NCBI RefSeq assembly: GCF_003428625.2 | Contig: NZ_QVQT02000002.1 | Coordinates: 593,026 to 657,025, forward strand | Direction: 5' to 3' | Source: Paracidobacterium acidisoli | Lineage (GTDB): Bacteria; Acidobacteriota; Terriglobia; Terriglobales; Acidobacteriaceae | Length of the DNA stretch: 64,000 bases | The notes under the pieces: generated by a model | Databases searched by the model: none | What the model saw: only the letters and a program-made list of their open reading frames with translations | What the model was told of the DNA's origin: nothing | In this document: piece after piece, positions 46,972-56,009 of the stretch | How positions within the stretch are numbered: the stretch's first letter is position 1 | Layout: every line of letters starts with the position of its first letter | Translations under genes and position numbers: made by a program

Positions 46972-47754
46972 TTACCATGAGTGCCAGTAACCGTTGCGCT
47001 CCATCAGCGTTACCTCCACGCCGAACAGCTCGCGCAGCTTGCCGGCCGTGATCAGCTCGCCCCGCGGACCATCCGCAAAGATCCGCCCCTGCCGCATCAT
47101 GATCACGCGATCGATCTCCGGCAGAATATCCGCCAGGTGATGCGTCACCATCAGGATGCCCGTGCCCTGCTGCGCCACGTTCCGCAGCGCATCGCGCAAT
47201 TCGCGCTGCGCCGCAATATCCAGCGCATTCGACGGCTCATCCAGCAGCAGCATCTCCGGCCGGTGTACCAGCGCCCTCGCAATCATGATCCGCCGCTGCT
47301 CGCCGGCCGACATCTCGCCCACCAGCTTGTTTTCAAGATGCGTCGCCTCCATCAGCCGCAGCGCCTCGTGCGCGCGCTCCCGCATCTCCGGCGTCACGTG
47401 CAGATTCGGCCACAGCGTCGATGCCGAGAAGAACCCCGCCACCACCGCATCCACGCCGCGCGTCAACGGCGTCCGCTCGCCCGGCAGATCGGCGCTCACC
47501 AGCCCCAGGTGCTGCCGCAGCTGCGAGACATCCCACCGCTCGTGCCCCAGCAGCTCCATCCGCATCTCAGGCGTCACCATCGGATACACCTGGCAGGTAA
47601 TCGTTTTGATCAGCGTCGATTTCCCGCACCCGTTCGGCCCCAGAATGGCCACATGCTCGCCCCGCGCAATCCTGAGCGTGATCTCGTGCAGCACCACATT
47701 GTCGCCACGCGCTACCGTGACCTGCCGCATCTCCAGAAACGTACCGTCGGACAT
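46972..47754 (-). CDS. ABC transporter ATP-binding protein (solitary)
   Basis: About 260 aa. Walker A GPNGCGKSTL, signature MSAGEQRRIMIAR, Walker B LLLDEPSNALD and the switch histidine MVTHHLADI. It resembles ModF/YlmA-type single ATPases. No permease gene is adjacent, so it may act with a permease elsewhere or in a non-transport role. The ATG at 47752-47754 is chosen; the frame extends to 47808 but would cover the argJ start. It is divergent from argJ with about 52 bases between starts. Confidence 0.85.
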   Translation of the reverse strand: MSDGTFLEMRQVTVARGDNVVLHEITLRIARGEHVAILGPNGCGKSTLIKTITCQVYPMVTPEMRMELLGHERWDVSQLRQHLGLVSADLPGERTPLTRGVDAVVAGFFSASTLWPNLHVTPEMRERAHEALRLMEATHLENKLVGEMSAGEQRRIMIARALVHRPEMLLLDEPSNALDIAAQRELRDALRNVAQQGTGILMVTHHLADILPEIDRVIMMRQGRIFADGPRGELITAGKLRELFGVEVTLMERNGYWHSW

Positions 47755-47806
47755 CTTCCCGTTTTCAGACAATCGACTCTCCTCTCCTGATAGAGTAAAA
47801 CCGCAC

Positions 47807-49027
47807 ATGTCCGATTCCTCTTTGTTCTCCTCTCATGCTCTGCCGCGCGGTTTCCGTTTTGCTGCCGTAAAGGCCGGAATCAAGGCCAGCGGGCGTCCTG
47901 ACTTCGCGGTCGCGGTCGCGGACAGCGCCGCCTCGGCCGCTGCCATGTTTACCGCAAATCGCGTGCAGGCAGCGCCCATTACCATCGGACGCAAACATCT
48001 GGTTCGCAGCAGCGGACAGGTTCGCGTCGTCGCCGTCAATGCCGGCAACGCCAACTGTGCCGCCGGAGAGGCCGGCCTGCGCGCCTGCGAGCAGACCTGC
48101 GCCGCGGCTGCTGCCGCCTTCGGCTGCCCTGAGCACGAAGTCTTTCCATCCTCCACCGGCATCATCGGCGTTCCTCTGCCCGCGGAAAAGCTCGTCGCCG
48201 CCATGCCCGAAGTGAGCGCCGCGCTGGCCGCCACGCCTGAAGGCCTCTCTGCCTTCGCCCGCGCCATCCTCACGACAGATACGAAGCCCAAGGTCGCGCA
48301 CGCCACCATCGCCGTCGACGGTAAAGAAGTCCGCATCGCCGGAGTCTGCAAGGGCGCCGGCATGATCCATCCGCAGCTCGTCCCGCACGCCACCATGCTC
48401 GTCTACGTCTTCACCGACGCGGCCATCGAGCCCGCCGTGCTCGACACATACCTGCGCGGCGCAGTCGAAGTCAGCTTCAACCGCATCTCCATCGACGGCG
48501 ACACCTCGACCAACGATACGGTCCTTCTGCTTGCCTCCGGAGCCTCCGGCGTCAACATCGCTTCCGGAGATGCGGCCTTCTCGCAGGCGCTCGCCGAGGT
48601 CTGCACCTCGCTGGCGAAGCAGATCGTCGACGACGGCGAAGGGGTCACGCACGTCGTTGAGCTGCAGATTGAAGGCGCTCCCTCCGACGCCGATGCGCTG
48701 AAGATCGCAAAGTCCATCGCTCACTCGCCCCTCGTCAAGACCGCATGGGCCGGCTCCGATCCCAACTGGGGACGCCTCATGGCCGCTATCGGTTACTCCG
48801 GTGTCGCCATCGAGCCCGAGCGCATCGCCATCTGGTTCGGTCCACAGCAGATCTGCGTCAACGGCGGACGCTCGCCGCACTTCGACGAGCAGACGGCGCA
48901 TGCCTGGCTGCAGCAGCGTCATTTTTCCGTGCGCATCGACCTCGGCATCGGCTCCGGTACATGCCGCTTCTGGACCACCGATCTCACCGCCGAATACGTC
49001 AGCATCAATGCCGACTACTCCACATAA
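47807..49027 (+). CDS. argJ: Bifunctional glutamate N-acetyltransferase / ornithine acetyltransferase
   Basis: About 406 aa. It transfers acetyl from N-acetylornithine to glutamate in arginine synthesis. The self-cleavage site is visible as GAGMIHPQLVPHATMLVY with the nucleophile Thr of the ATML motif, giving alpha and beta chains; DGDTSTNDTVLLLASG and GSDPNWGRLMAAIGYSG are also intact. The ATG at 47807 is used instead of the open frame back to 47156. No other arg gene is in the window. Confidence 0.94.
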   Translation: MSDSSLFSSHALPRGFRFAAVKAGIKASGRPDFAVAVADSAASAAAMFTANRVQAAPITIGRKHLVRSSGQVRVVAVNAGNANCAAGEAGLRACEQTCAAAAAAFGCPEHEVFPSSTGIIGVPLPAEKLVAAMPEVSAALAATPEGLSAFARAILTTDTKPKVAHATIAVDGKEVRIAGVCKGAGMIHPQLVPHATMLVYVFTDAAIEPAVLDTYLRGAVEVSFNRISIDGDTSTNDTVLLLASGASGVNIASGDAAFSQALAEVCTSLAKQIVDDGEGVTHVVELQIEGAPSDADALKIAKSIAHSPLVKTAWAGSDPNWGRLMAAIGYSGVAIEPERIAIWFGPQQICVNGGRSPHFDEQTAHAWLQQRHFSVRIDLGIGSGTCRFWTTDLTAEYVSINADYST

Positions 49028-49238
49028 ATTTTCCTTTTTGCATCACGAAAAGTGCAGATCGCTCAGGGCCGCATCAGTGTTGACGTTGCGGCCTGCTTAA
49101 AGCCGAAATACACAGAGTTATTCACAAAACTGTTGAAAACCCCGGTTGCGGAAGGCCCCTTTTTTGCTGTTCGCGCGCCGCCTGAAACAGCACAGCACCT
49201 GCGTTACAATCGACACTCAAAGGAAATCGTTCATACGC

Positions 49239-50183
49239 ATGTCAGCCACGCTCAGGGAACAGGTAACTCCTTCCTCAGCCGCTCCGAAGAAGAGCTTTTC
49301 TCTCATCGGCGATGAAAAGCTTCGCGAGCTTTACGCATGGATGCTCAAATGCCGCATGCTGCAGGAGCATTCGCGCCCTTCCGCAAAGCGGAGCGCGCGC
49401 AGCGGCCATGCATCGTCCATCGGGCACGAAGCCTCGACCGTCGGTATTGCCATCGACCTGCTTCCCGACGACATCCTCGCGGCATCACATGGCGACCTCA
49501 TCGCTGCCATGCTCCGAGGCGCGTCTCCCGGAGCCATGCTGGCTTCTCTGCGCAACGGCAGCGCCTCCGCGCGGAATGGCCACGCATCCGCGCCTGAAAA
49601 GAGCAAAGCCTCTTCGAACGGTCACGCGCCGCTGCCTCTTATTCCGCCCGCGCCCACGCTGGAAGCACAACTCGGCATCGCTACCGGAGCCGCCTTCGCG
49701 GCAAAGCTGAAGCAGAACGGCAGCATCGCCGTCGCCTTCTGCGGAAATGTCTCCGCGCCGCAGCCTCTCTGGCAGGAGACGCTGCACTTTGCCGCCGCTC
49801 ATCGTCTTCCTCTGATCTGTGTCGTCCGCACCGCAGGCGATGCCGACCTCAGCCGCGTCGCGCTCGACTGCGGACTTCCCGGCATACCGGTCGACGGCAG
49901 CGACGTCGTCGCCGTCTACCGTGTCGCTTATGAGACCATCACGCGGGTGCGTCAGGGCAATGGTCCCGCGCTCATCGAATGCAGATCCGGCATCGGCCTG
50001 CGCCACAATGCTTCCACCGGCAGCGGCCATGCAGCCTCTGATCCCATCCACAACATGGAGCACTATCTCACCGGCAAGCATCTCTTCTCCGAACGCTGGA
50101 AGCAGAAGCTCGTCCGCGACTTCACGCGAGAGCTGGATAAAGCGGTGAAAAAGGCCGGGGGCGTCCCACAAAAGAAGAAATGA
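49239..50183 (+). CDS. E1-alpha-like protein with a degenerate thiamine-diphosphate site
   Basis: About 314 aa. The overall order matches the alpha subunit of 2-oxoacid dehydrogenases: LRELYAWMLKCRMLQE, SSIGHEASTVGIAIDLLPDD, GIATGAAFAAKLK, and later VDGSDVVAVYRVAYETITR and GNGPALIECR. The catalytic cofactor motif, normally GDG...N about 30 residues apart, reads CGNVSAPQPLWQE and then VVRTAGDAD, so the Mg-binding Asp and Asn and the second Gly are gone. A low-complexity Ser/Ala/Asn-rich insert replaces the usual 30-40 residues after the first helices. No beta subunit or E2 gene adjoins it. It overlaps the next small gene by 4 bases (ATGA). Probably a pseudoenzyme. Confidence 0.8.
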   Translation: MSATLREQVTPSSAAPKKSFSLIGDEKLRELYAWMLKCRMLQEHSRPSAKRSARSGHASSIGHEASTVGIAIDLLPDDILAASHGDLIAAMLRGASPGAMLASLRNGSASARNGHASAPEKSKASSNGHAPLPLIPPAPTLEAQLGIATGAAFAAKLKQNGSIAVAFCGNVSAPQPLWQETLHFAAAHRLPLICVVRTAGDADLSRVALDCGLPGIPVDGSDVVAVYRVAYETITRVRQGNGPALIECRSGIGLRHNASTGSGHAASDPIHNMEHYLTGKHLFSERWKQKLVRDFTRELDKAVKKAGGVPQKKK

Positions 50184-50488
50184 AGGAAGACGACGCGCGG
50201 AATATCGCCGGACGAATCTCCGCGGGTCATGCCTGGGAAACCCACGTCCTGCGAGATGAGCGTTTCCCTGAAGTCAAAACTCATGATGACTTCTTCACTC
50301 TTATCTTCGACGTTCTGACGAATCCCTCTGCGACTTCCCCGCTTCGCAGAAACCGGGAAGCGTTCTGGAGCGATGCGCACCAGACGCTGGTGATCGTAGA
50401 CTATAAAAGCGAGGACTACGGCACGGCCTTTCGTCCCGCTGAGGGCAAACGCTATTTCAATGCATTGCGAAAGCGTGATGAGCCATGA
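50180..50488 (+). CDS. Small protein resembling a polymorphic-toxin C-terminal nuclease domain
   Basis: The product is 102 aa, no signal peptide or TM. GHAWETHVLRDERFPEV (His22 in helix 1), FFTLIFDVLTNPSAT, LRRNREAFWSDAHQTLVIVD and DYGTAFRPAEGKRYF give a helix then a compact beta region ending in GTAFRP. This order recalls the RNase-type toxin tips of CDI/Rhs proteins with their '...TGTVVI.DP..DGGTAFRP..G..YF' ending, of the broad Barnase-EndoU-ColicinE5/D-RelE-like type. That likeness is from memory and not tested. It is standing alone, without a delivery region, coupled by ATGA overlap to genes on both sides. Confidence 0.65.
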   Translation: MKEDDARNIAGRISAGHAWETHVLRDERFPEVKTHDDFFTLIFDVLTNPSATSPLRRNREAFWSDAHQTLVIVDYKSEDYGTAFRPAEGKRYFNALRKRDEP

Positions 50489-50868
50489 TGACAGTCGAAG
50501 CACAAAAAAATGAGAGCCTCATCCTCCGCCTCGACGAAGATGAGATTGAACAGTGGAACAACGCACTCAATGAGGTTTGCAACGGTTTCACCGTCGCTAA
50601 TTTTCCCGCCGCCATCGGCGTTTCCAGAGATCATGCTCTGACGCTTCTCGAACGTCTGCACCATGCGTCATCGAATCAGATGCAGACCTTTTCGCTGGAT
50701 GATCTGCTGGCGGTGCGTAACGCGCTTACTACCGTGCTGGCTGAGCTTGATTCCGGAGAATATCCTGCGCGCATGGGCTTTGCCGTCGAAGAAAGCAGAC
50801 GCACCCGGGACGCGCTCGACTCTGTCGCCGCACGGTACCGCTTTGACCGCTTTCACAAGACCGCCTGA
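50485..50868 (+). CDS. Helical partner protein, putative immunity/antitoxin of the 50180 gene
   Basis: The product is 127 aa. Starts within the stop of the preceding gene (ATGATGA). Mostly helical: ILRLDEDEIEQWNNALNEVCNG, then VSRDHALTLLERLH, then SLDDLLAVRNALTTVLAELDSG, then ARMGFAVEESRRTRDALDSV. Acidic N-terminal half. Small acidic helical proteins placed immediately after a toxin domain are often immunity proteins; this is inference from position and charge. No known immunity family was recognised. aceE begins 83 bases downstream. Confidence 0.6.
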   Translation: MMTVEAQKNESLILRLDEDEIEQWNNALNEVCNGFTVANFPAAIGVSRDHALTLLERLHHASSNQMQTFSLDDLLAVRNALTTVLAELDSGEYPARMGFAVEESRRTRDALDSVAARYRFDRFHKTA

Positions 50869-50950
50869 TCCTCGACCAACGCACGTTGTATAACAAAGAG
50901 TGGGGCCGTGCCGGGCAGAAGTCCGGCCTCCGGGCGCACCAGGACTTCTC

Positions 50951-53647
50951 ATGAGCACAAAACTTACCATTCCCGCACAGAACGACCTTGCCGAAGAGAT
51001 CGCAGAGTGGATTGAGGCATTCGACGACATGGTGGTCGCCGAGGGCCCGGAACAGGGCGCGGAGTTGCTCGCAGCGCTGAAGCGCCGCGGCCGCGAAGCC
51101 GGCATCTCCTCCCCCAGCGAGCTCACAACGCCGTATCTCAATACCATCCCGAAGCACGAGGAAGTGCCTTACCCCGGCGACCGTTCGCTCGAGCGCCGCG
51201 TCGAAAGCCTCATCCGCTGGAACGCCATGGCCATGGTGCATCGCCAGAACAAAAAGGATGCGGGCATCGGCGGCCACATCTCGACGTATTCTTCGCTGGC
51301 CACCCTGCTTGAAGTCGGCTTCAATCATTTCTTTCACGCCAGCTATCCCTCGGCCACCGGTCAGGATCAGCCCGGCGACTTCATCTACTTCCAGGGCCAC
51401 GCCTCGCCTGGTGTCTACGCTCGCGCCTTCCTCGAAGGCCGCCTCGACGAAGAGCGCCTGGGGAACTTCCGCCATGAGCTGCGCGACACTCCCGGCCTGT
51501 CCTCCTATCCGCACCCGTGGCTCATGCCCGACTTCTGGCGCTTCCCCACGGTCTCGATGGGCATCGGGCCGCTCAACGCCATCTATCAGGCGCGCTTCAT
51601 GCGCTACCTCGAAAACCGCGGCCTGATCGAGAAGACGCAGCGCAAGGTCTGGGCCTTTATCGGCGACGGCGAAACGGACGAGGTCGATACCCTCGGCGCC
51701 ATCTCCGCCGCCACGCGCGAAAAGCTCGACAACCTCGTCTTCGTCGTCAACTGCAACCTGCAGCGCCTCGACGGTCCGGTGCGCGGCAACAAGCGCATCA
51801 TCGACGAGCTCGAAGGCACCTTCCACGGAGCCGGCTGGAACGTCATCAAGGTCATCTGGGGCTCCGACTGGGACCCGCTCTTCGAGCGCGACCACACCGG
51901 CCTGCTGCTGCGCCGCATGGAAGAGTGCGTCGACGGCGACTATCAGGCCTTCAAGGCAAAGGGCGGAGCCTACATCCGCAGCGAGTTCTTCGGCAAGTAC
52001 CCTGAGCTGCTCAAACTCGTCGATCATCTCAGCGACGACGAGGTCGGCCACCTGCACCGCGGCGGCCACGACGCCACCAAGATCTACAACGCCTACAAGC
52101 GCGCCGTCGAGCACAAGGGCGGGCCCACCGTCATTCTCGCCAAGACCGTCAAGGGCTATGGTCTCGGCAGCGCAGAGGCCCGCAACGCCACCCACCAGGA
52201 AAAGAAGCTGACCGACGATGCCATCATGGCCTTCATCAACCGCTTCAATATTCCTGTGCCCGAAGATCTCGCAAAACAGGGCAAGTTCCTGCGTCCACCT
52301 CAGGACAGCCCCGAGATCGCCTACATGCACGAACGCCGCCGCTCTCTCGGTGGCTACATGCCGCACCGCGAAGCGCCCGCGCCGAACTTCAAGGCGCCCA
52401 CTCTCGACTACTTCAGCGAGTGGACCTCGGGCTCGCGCGGACGCGAAGTCTCTACCACCATGGGCTTCGTCAGCATGCTGCGCCATCTTCTGAAGGACCC
52501 CGAGATCGGCAAATTCATCGTGCCCATCGTGCCCGATGAAGGCCGCACCTTCGGTCTCGAGTCCGCCATTCGCCAGGTCGGCATCTATGCCAGCGAAGGC
52601 CAGAAGTACAAACCGCACGATGTCGACATGCTGCTCTACTATCGCGAAGAGCAGGATGGACAGATTCTCGAGGAGGGCATCACCGAAGCGGGTTCGATGG
52701 CCTCCTTCACCGCCGCCGGAACCGCGTGGTCCAACTATCGCGTTCCCGCCATCCCGTTCTACATGTATTACTCTATGTTCGGCTTCCAGCGTGTCGGCGA
52801 TATGATCTGGGCCTTCGCCGACTCGCGCGGCAAGGGCTTCCTCATGGGAGGAACCGCCGGACGCACCACCATGCTCGGCGAGGGTCTGCAGCATCAGGAT
52901 GGTCACAGCCTCGTTCTGGCCTCGACCGTCCCCACCTGCGTCAGCTACGACCCGGCCTATGTCTACGAGCTCGCCGTTATTCTTCAGGACGGACTCCGCC
53001 GCATGTACCAGGAGAACGAGCAGGTCTTCTACTACATCACCATGTACAACGAAGATTACGCCATGCCCGCTCTGCCTGAGACGAACGTCGAGGCGGTGCG
53101 TGAAGGCATCGTTCGCGGCATTTACAAGCTCAAAGCAGCGCCCGCCGGCAAGCCGGTTGCCCAGCTCTTCGGCAGCGGTCCCATTCTCAACGAAGTGCTT
53201 CGCGCCCAGGATATCCTGGCGGAGAAGTACGGCGTGCAGGCCGATGTCTGGAGCGTCACCAGCTACAACGAGCTGCGCCGCGATGCGCTCTCCGTCGAGC
53301 GCTGGAACCGCCTCCATCCCGCCGAGCCCGAGAAGACTCCGTACATCGTCAGCGCGTTGCTGAAGACCAAAGGCCCGGTCATCGCGGCCAGCGATTACAT
53401 GAAGGTGATGCCCGACCAGCTTTCTCCCTGGCTCGGCACGCGTCTTGTCACGCTCGGCACCGATGGCTTCGGCCGCAGCGACAACCGCGAGCATCTGCGC
53501 CGCCACTTCGAGGTCAATGCCGAATCCATCGTCGCCGCCACGCTCTCAAAGCTGGCCCGCGACGGCAAATTCGACGCCGTGAAGGCGCAGGCTGCCTTTG
53601 CCGATCTCGGCATCAACACCGAAGGCGGCGACCCGGCCCGTCTCTGA
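50951..53647 (+). CDS. aceE: Pyruvate dehydrogenase E1 component, homodimeric
   Basis: The product is 898 aa, usual for AceE. It decarboxylates pyruvate and passes acetyl to lipoylated E2. The TPP motif GDGETDEVDTLGAI near residue 237 and VFVVNCNLQRLDGPVRGN are intact, with YSSLATLLEVGFNHFF in the N-terminal region and the transketolase-like C-terminal domain from about 480. The ATG at 50951 is chosen over an open frame from 50900. Its E2 and E3 genes are not in the window. It is in line with the three coupled upstream genes but separated by 83 bases, so co-transcription is likely, not proved. Confidence 0.95.
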   Translation: MSTKLTIPAQNDLAEEIAEWIEAFDDMVVAEGPEQGAELLAALKRRGREAGISSPSELTTPYLNTIPKHEEVPYPGDRSLERRVESLIRWNAMAMVHRQNKKDAGIGGHISTYSSLATLLEVGFNHFFHASYPSATGQDQPGDFIYFQGHASPGVYARAFLEGRLDEERLGNFRHELRDTPGLSSYPHPWLMPDFWRFPTVSMGIGPLNAIYQARFMRYLENRGLIEKTQRKVWAFIGDGETDEVDTLGAISAATREKLDNLVFVVNCNLQRLDGPVRGNKRIIDELEGTFHGAGWNVIKVIWGSDWDPLFERDHTGLLLRRMEECVDGDYQAFKAKGGAYIRSEFFGKYPELLKLVDHLSDDEVGHLHRGGHDATKIYNAYKRAVEHKGGPTVILAKTVKGYGLGSAEARNATHQEKKLTDDAIMAFINRFNIPVPEDLAKQGKFLRPPQDSPEIAYMHERRRSLGGYMPHREAPAPNFKAPTLDYFSEWTSGSRGREVSTTMGFVSMLRHLLKDPEIGKFIVPIVPDEGRTFGLESAIRQVGIYASEGQKYKPHDVDMLLYYREEQDGQILEEGITEAGSMASFTAAGTAWSNYRVPAIPFYMYYSMFGFQRVGDMIWAFADSRGKGFLMGGTAGRTTMLGEGLQHQDGHSLVLASTVPTCVSYDPAYVYELAVILQDGLRRMYQENEQVFYYITMYNEDYAMPALPETNVEAVREGIVRGIYKLKAAPAGKPVAQLFGSGPILNEVLRAQDILAEKYGVQADVWSVTSYNELRRDALSVERWNRLHPAEPEKTPYIVSALLKTKGPVIAASDYMKVMPDQLSPWLGTRLVTLGTDGFGRSDNREHLRRHFEVNAESIVAATLSKLARDGKFDAVKAQAAFADLGINTEGGDPARL

Positions 53648-54026
53648 ACCCCATCTCCGCTGCAGGCATTTTCCGTCAGCGGAAAACAAGGGCATCCGTG
53701 AAAGCGGGTGCCCGTTTTGCCTGAGCCTGGTTTCGTCTGCGCCGCGACACAACACAGACCACCCATCTTTCACCGGAGGCATCGAAGCGAAGGCACAGGG
53801 TCGTTCCTTCTCACCAGCCTTTACGCCTCAGATGAAGATTCCGTCATCCTGCTCTGCGATCATCGTATTGTTCCGGCAGGGTTTATTACGCAGTTTCATC
53901 TCTCTCCGGAGTGCGCGGCAAAACTTGTTTTCGCCCACGCATTCATCTAGCCTGACAAAGAGATCCTTTGACGCAACGCTCCGCCGCACAGGCCGGCACC
54001 AAATTCCCCTACGACTTGAGGTGTGA
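53648..54026. other. 379-base intergenic region aceE / Wzi-like gene
   Basis: It contains the aceE terminator (53690-53713) at its left. The remainder presumably carries the promoter of the Wzi-like gene. No supported reading frame. Confidence 0.4.
53690..53713 (+). terminator. Intrinsic terminator of aceE
   Basis: GGGCATCCG and CGGGTGCCC pair (one T-G) around TGAAAG, followed by GTTTTGCC. A second smaller hairpin precedes it. Confidence 0.75.
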
Positions 54027-55784
54027 GTGAAACTTCTCTCTTCTCTCTGCACGCTTCTGGCGCTTGGAACCATCCTGCCCGCCCTTTCGGCGCAGACTAC
54101 GGCTTCCTCGCCGGCGGCAAATCAGTCCCCCGCTCCCGTCAGCTACCATCCGGAACCCTCCGTGATCTACACCAGCGCACAGGGCTCCACCTACGTCCCC
54201 GTGGACAGCTGGATCTACCCGGCTCTCGACCGCCTGCACGGACTCGGCTATGTCGATACCGCCTTTCTCGGCCTGCGCCCCTGGACGCGCCTCAGCATCG
54301 CGCACATGCTTCAGGAATCCGCCGACCGCATCGACGCCGACACCAGCGACGACGATGCGCGCGAGATCTATCTCGCCGTTCTCGGCGAGGTGCAGCCGGA
54401 CATCGACAGCTCCACGGCCATCGAGCACCCTCACTCCGAGCTCGAAAGCGTCTACTCGCAGTTCCGCGGCATCAGCGGAACGCCGCTCCGCGACAGCTAT
54501 CACCTGGGCCAGACCCTCGTTGACGACTACGGCCGCCCCTATGCCGAGGGCTTCAACAACTACACCGGCTTCAGCGCCCGCGCCGAGGCCGGACGCCTCA
54601 CGCTCTACTATCGCGGCGAATATCAGCACGCTCCCGGCTATACCGGCTACGACACGTCTCTCGCCCAGTACCTCTCGGAAACGGTCGATGGAGTTCCCTG
54701 GATTCCAGGCCAGCGTCAGGACACCATCCCTGCGGGCATCATCCCATCGGCCGACAGCTCACGCGTCCTCGAGGCGAACCTCTCGTATCACATCCTCAAT
54801 CACGAAGTCTCTTTCGGTAAAAACGATCACTGGCTCGGCCCCGATAAAGGCGCCAGCATGCTCTGGAGCAACAACGCCGAAGACATCTACGACTTCGAGA
54901 TCGATCGCGTCGAGCCGCTGCGCATTCCGCTGCTCTCCCGTATTACCGGCCCCTTCCGTTACGACTTCTTCGTCGGCAGCCTCAAGGGCCATACAGATCC
55001 CAACTCGCCCTGGGTACACATGGAGAAGGTCAGCTTCAAGCCCACGCGCGATCTTGAGTTTGGCTTCGACCGCCTCGTCATCTGGGGCGGCAAAGACCAC
55101 ACGCCCATTACAATTCACACCTTTCTCAAGAGCTTTTTCAGCTTCCAGAACGTTACCGCTGCTGAAAAGCTAGGTCGTGACGACCCTGGCGCCCGTTTCG
55201 GCACCTTCGACTTCAGCTACCGTCTGCCCTTCGTGCGCAACTGGCTCACGCTTTACAGCGATTCGCTCGTTCACGACGATGTCAGCCCCATCAGCGCGCC
55301 GCGCCGCTCCGGCATTCGCCCCGGCATCTATCTCTCCCATTTCCCCCGCCTTCCGCATCTCGACATGCGCGTCGAAGCCGCATCCACCGAGCCCGTCAGC
55401 AGCGCCCTGAATAATGGCCGCTTCCTTTACTACGAGGCCGTGCAGAAGCAGGGTCCCACCAACAAGGGCTTCCTCGTCGGCGACTGGATCGGCCGTCAGG
55501 ACAAAGGCGGTCAGGCGTGGCTCACCTGGCATCTCTCGCCGCAGGAGAACATTCAGTTCACCTATCGCAATGCCAAGGCCTCTCCTAAATTTTTCACCTA
55601 CGGCTCAACACAGAACGACTACGAGGTCTCAGTGACGAAACGCTTCATGAAGGACTATGAAGTGCATGCCTGGGTCCAGTACGAGGGCTGGAAGATCCCC
55701 ATCTATCAGCCCGGCGCTCACAGCGATACAACCGTGACCGCACAGTTCACCTGGTATCCGCATCACGAGTCGAAGCAGTTTTGA
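54027..55784 (+). CDS. Capsule-assembly Wzi-like outer-membrane protein
   Basis: The product is 585 aa, starting at GTG with GAGG upstream. Signal peptide (LLSSLCTLLALGTILPALSAQ) followed by YVPVDSWIYPALDRLHGLGYVDTAF and LRPWTRLSIAHMLQES, the conserved N-terminal block of Wzi-type beta-barrels, which are about 18-stranded. It then shows HEVSFGKNDHWLGPDKGASMLWSNN, a family-specific block, and the C-terminal FTWYPHHE strand. Wzi binds group 1 capsule to the cell surface in enterobacteria; in other groups the family has a general exopolysaccharide role, so the ligand is inference. Confidence 0.83.
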   Translation: MKLLSSLCTLLALGTILPALSAQTTASSPAANQSPAPVSYHPEPSVIYTSAQGSTYVPVDSWIYPALDRLHGLGYVDTAFLGLRPWTRLSIAHMLQESADRIDADTSDDDAREIYLAVLGEVQPDIDSSTAIEHPHSELESVYSQFRGISGTPLRDSYHLGQTLVDDYGRPYAEGFNNYTGFSARAEAGRLTLYYRGEYQHAPGYTGYDTSLAQYLSETVDGVPWIPGQRQDTIPAGIIPSADSSRVLEANLSYHILNHEVSFGKNDHWLGPDKGASMLWSNNAEDIYDFEIDRVEPLRIPLLSRITGPFRYDFFVGSLKGHTDPNSPWVHMEKVSFKPTRDLEFGFDRLVIWGGKDHTPITIHTFLKSFFSFQNVTAAEKLGRDDPGARFGTFDFSYRLPFVRNWLTLYSDSLVHDDVSPISAPRRSGIRPGIYLSHFPRLPHLDMRVEAASTEPVSSALNNGRFLYYEAVQKQGPTNKGFLVGDWIGRQDKGGQAWLTWHLSPQENIQFTYRNAKASPKFFTYGSTQNDYEVSVTKRFMKDYEVHAWVQYEGWKIPIYQPGAHSDTTVTAQFTWYPHHESKQF

Positions 55785-55798
55785 ACGAGAGCGAAGAA

Positions 55799-56009
55799 AC
55801 GGTCAGCTGAAAAGCGGTTAGCTGATAAAGCGGATAAAGCGGATAGCGGAACTCCGGTCAGCTAAAAAGCGGTCAGCAGCCAGGCACAATGTCGGTCAGC
55901 GATACGGCGGCCAGTCAGATACTGGCTGCTGGCCGTTTCATCCCTGACCGCTTCTTCACTGGCCGGTTTTAGCTGGCCGTTTCCTGGCCGGCCGGACGTT
56001 CGCTGACCG
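55799..56009. repeat. Cluster of CGGTCAGC repeats, direct and inverted
   Basis: CGGTCAGC occurs at 55800, 55855, 55870 and 55893, and inverted as GCTGACCG at 56002, with degenerate copies (GCGGTTAGC, CTGACCG, TGGCCG) between them. Units also share AAAAAGCGG. The right end of the cluster overlaps the last codons of the DinB-like gene. Confidence 0.65.

Noticed and set aside
50729-53506. Long open frame of 925 codons on the minus strand across aceE
   Set aside because: It is antisense to a gene with intact TPP motifs. High-GC codon bias leaves the opposite frame open; the translation is Gly/Asp/Val-rich with no recognisable domain.
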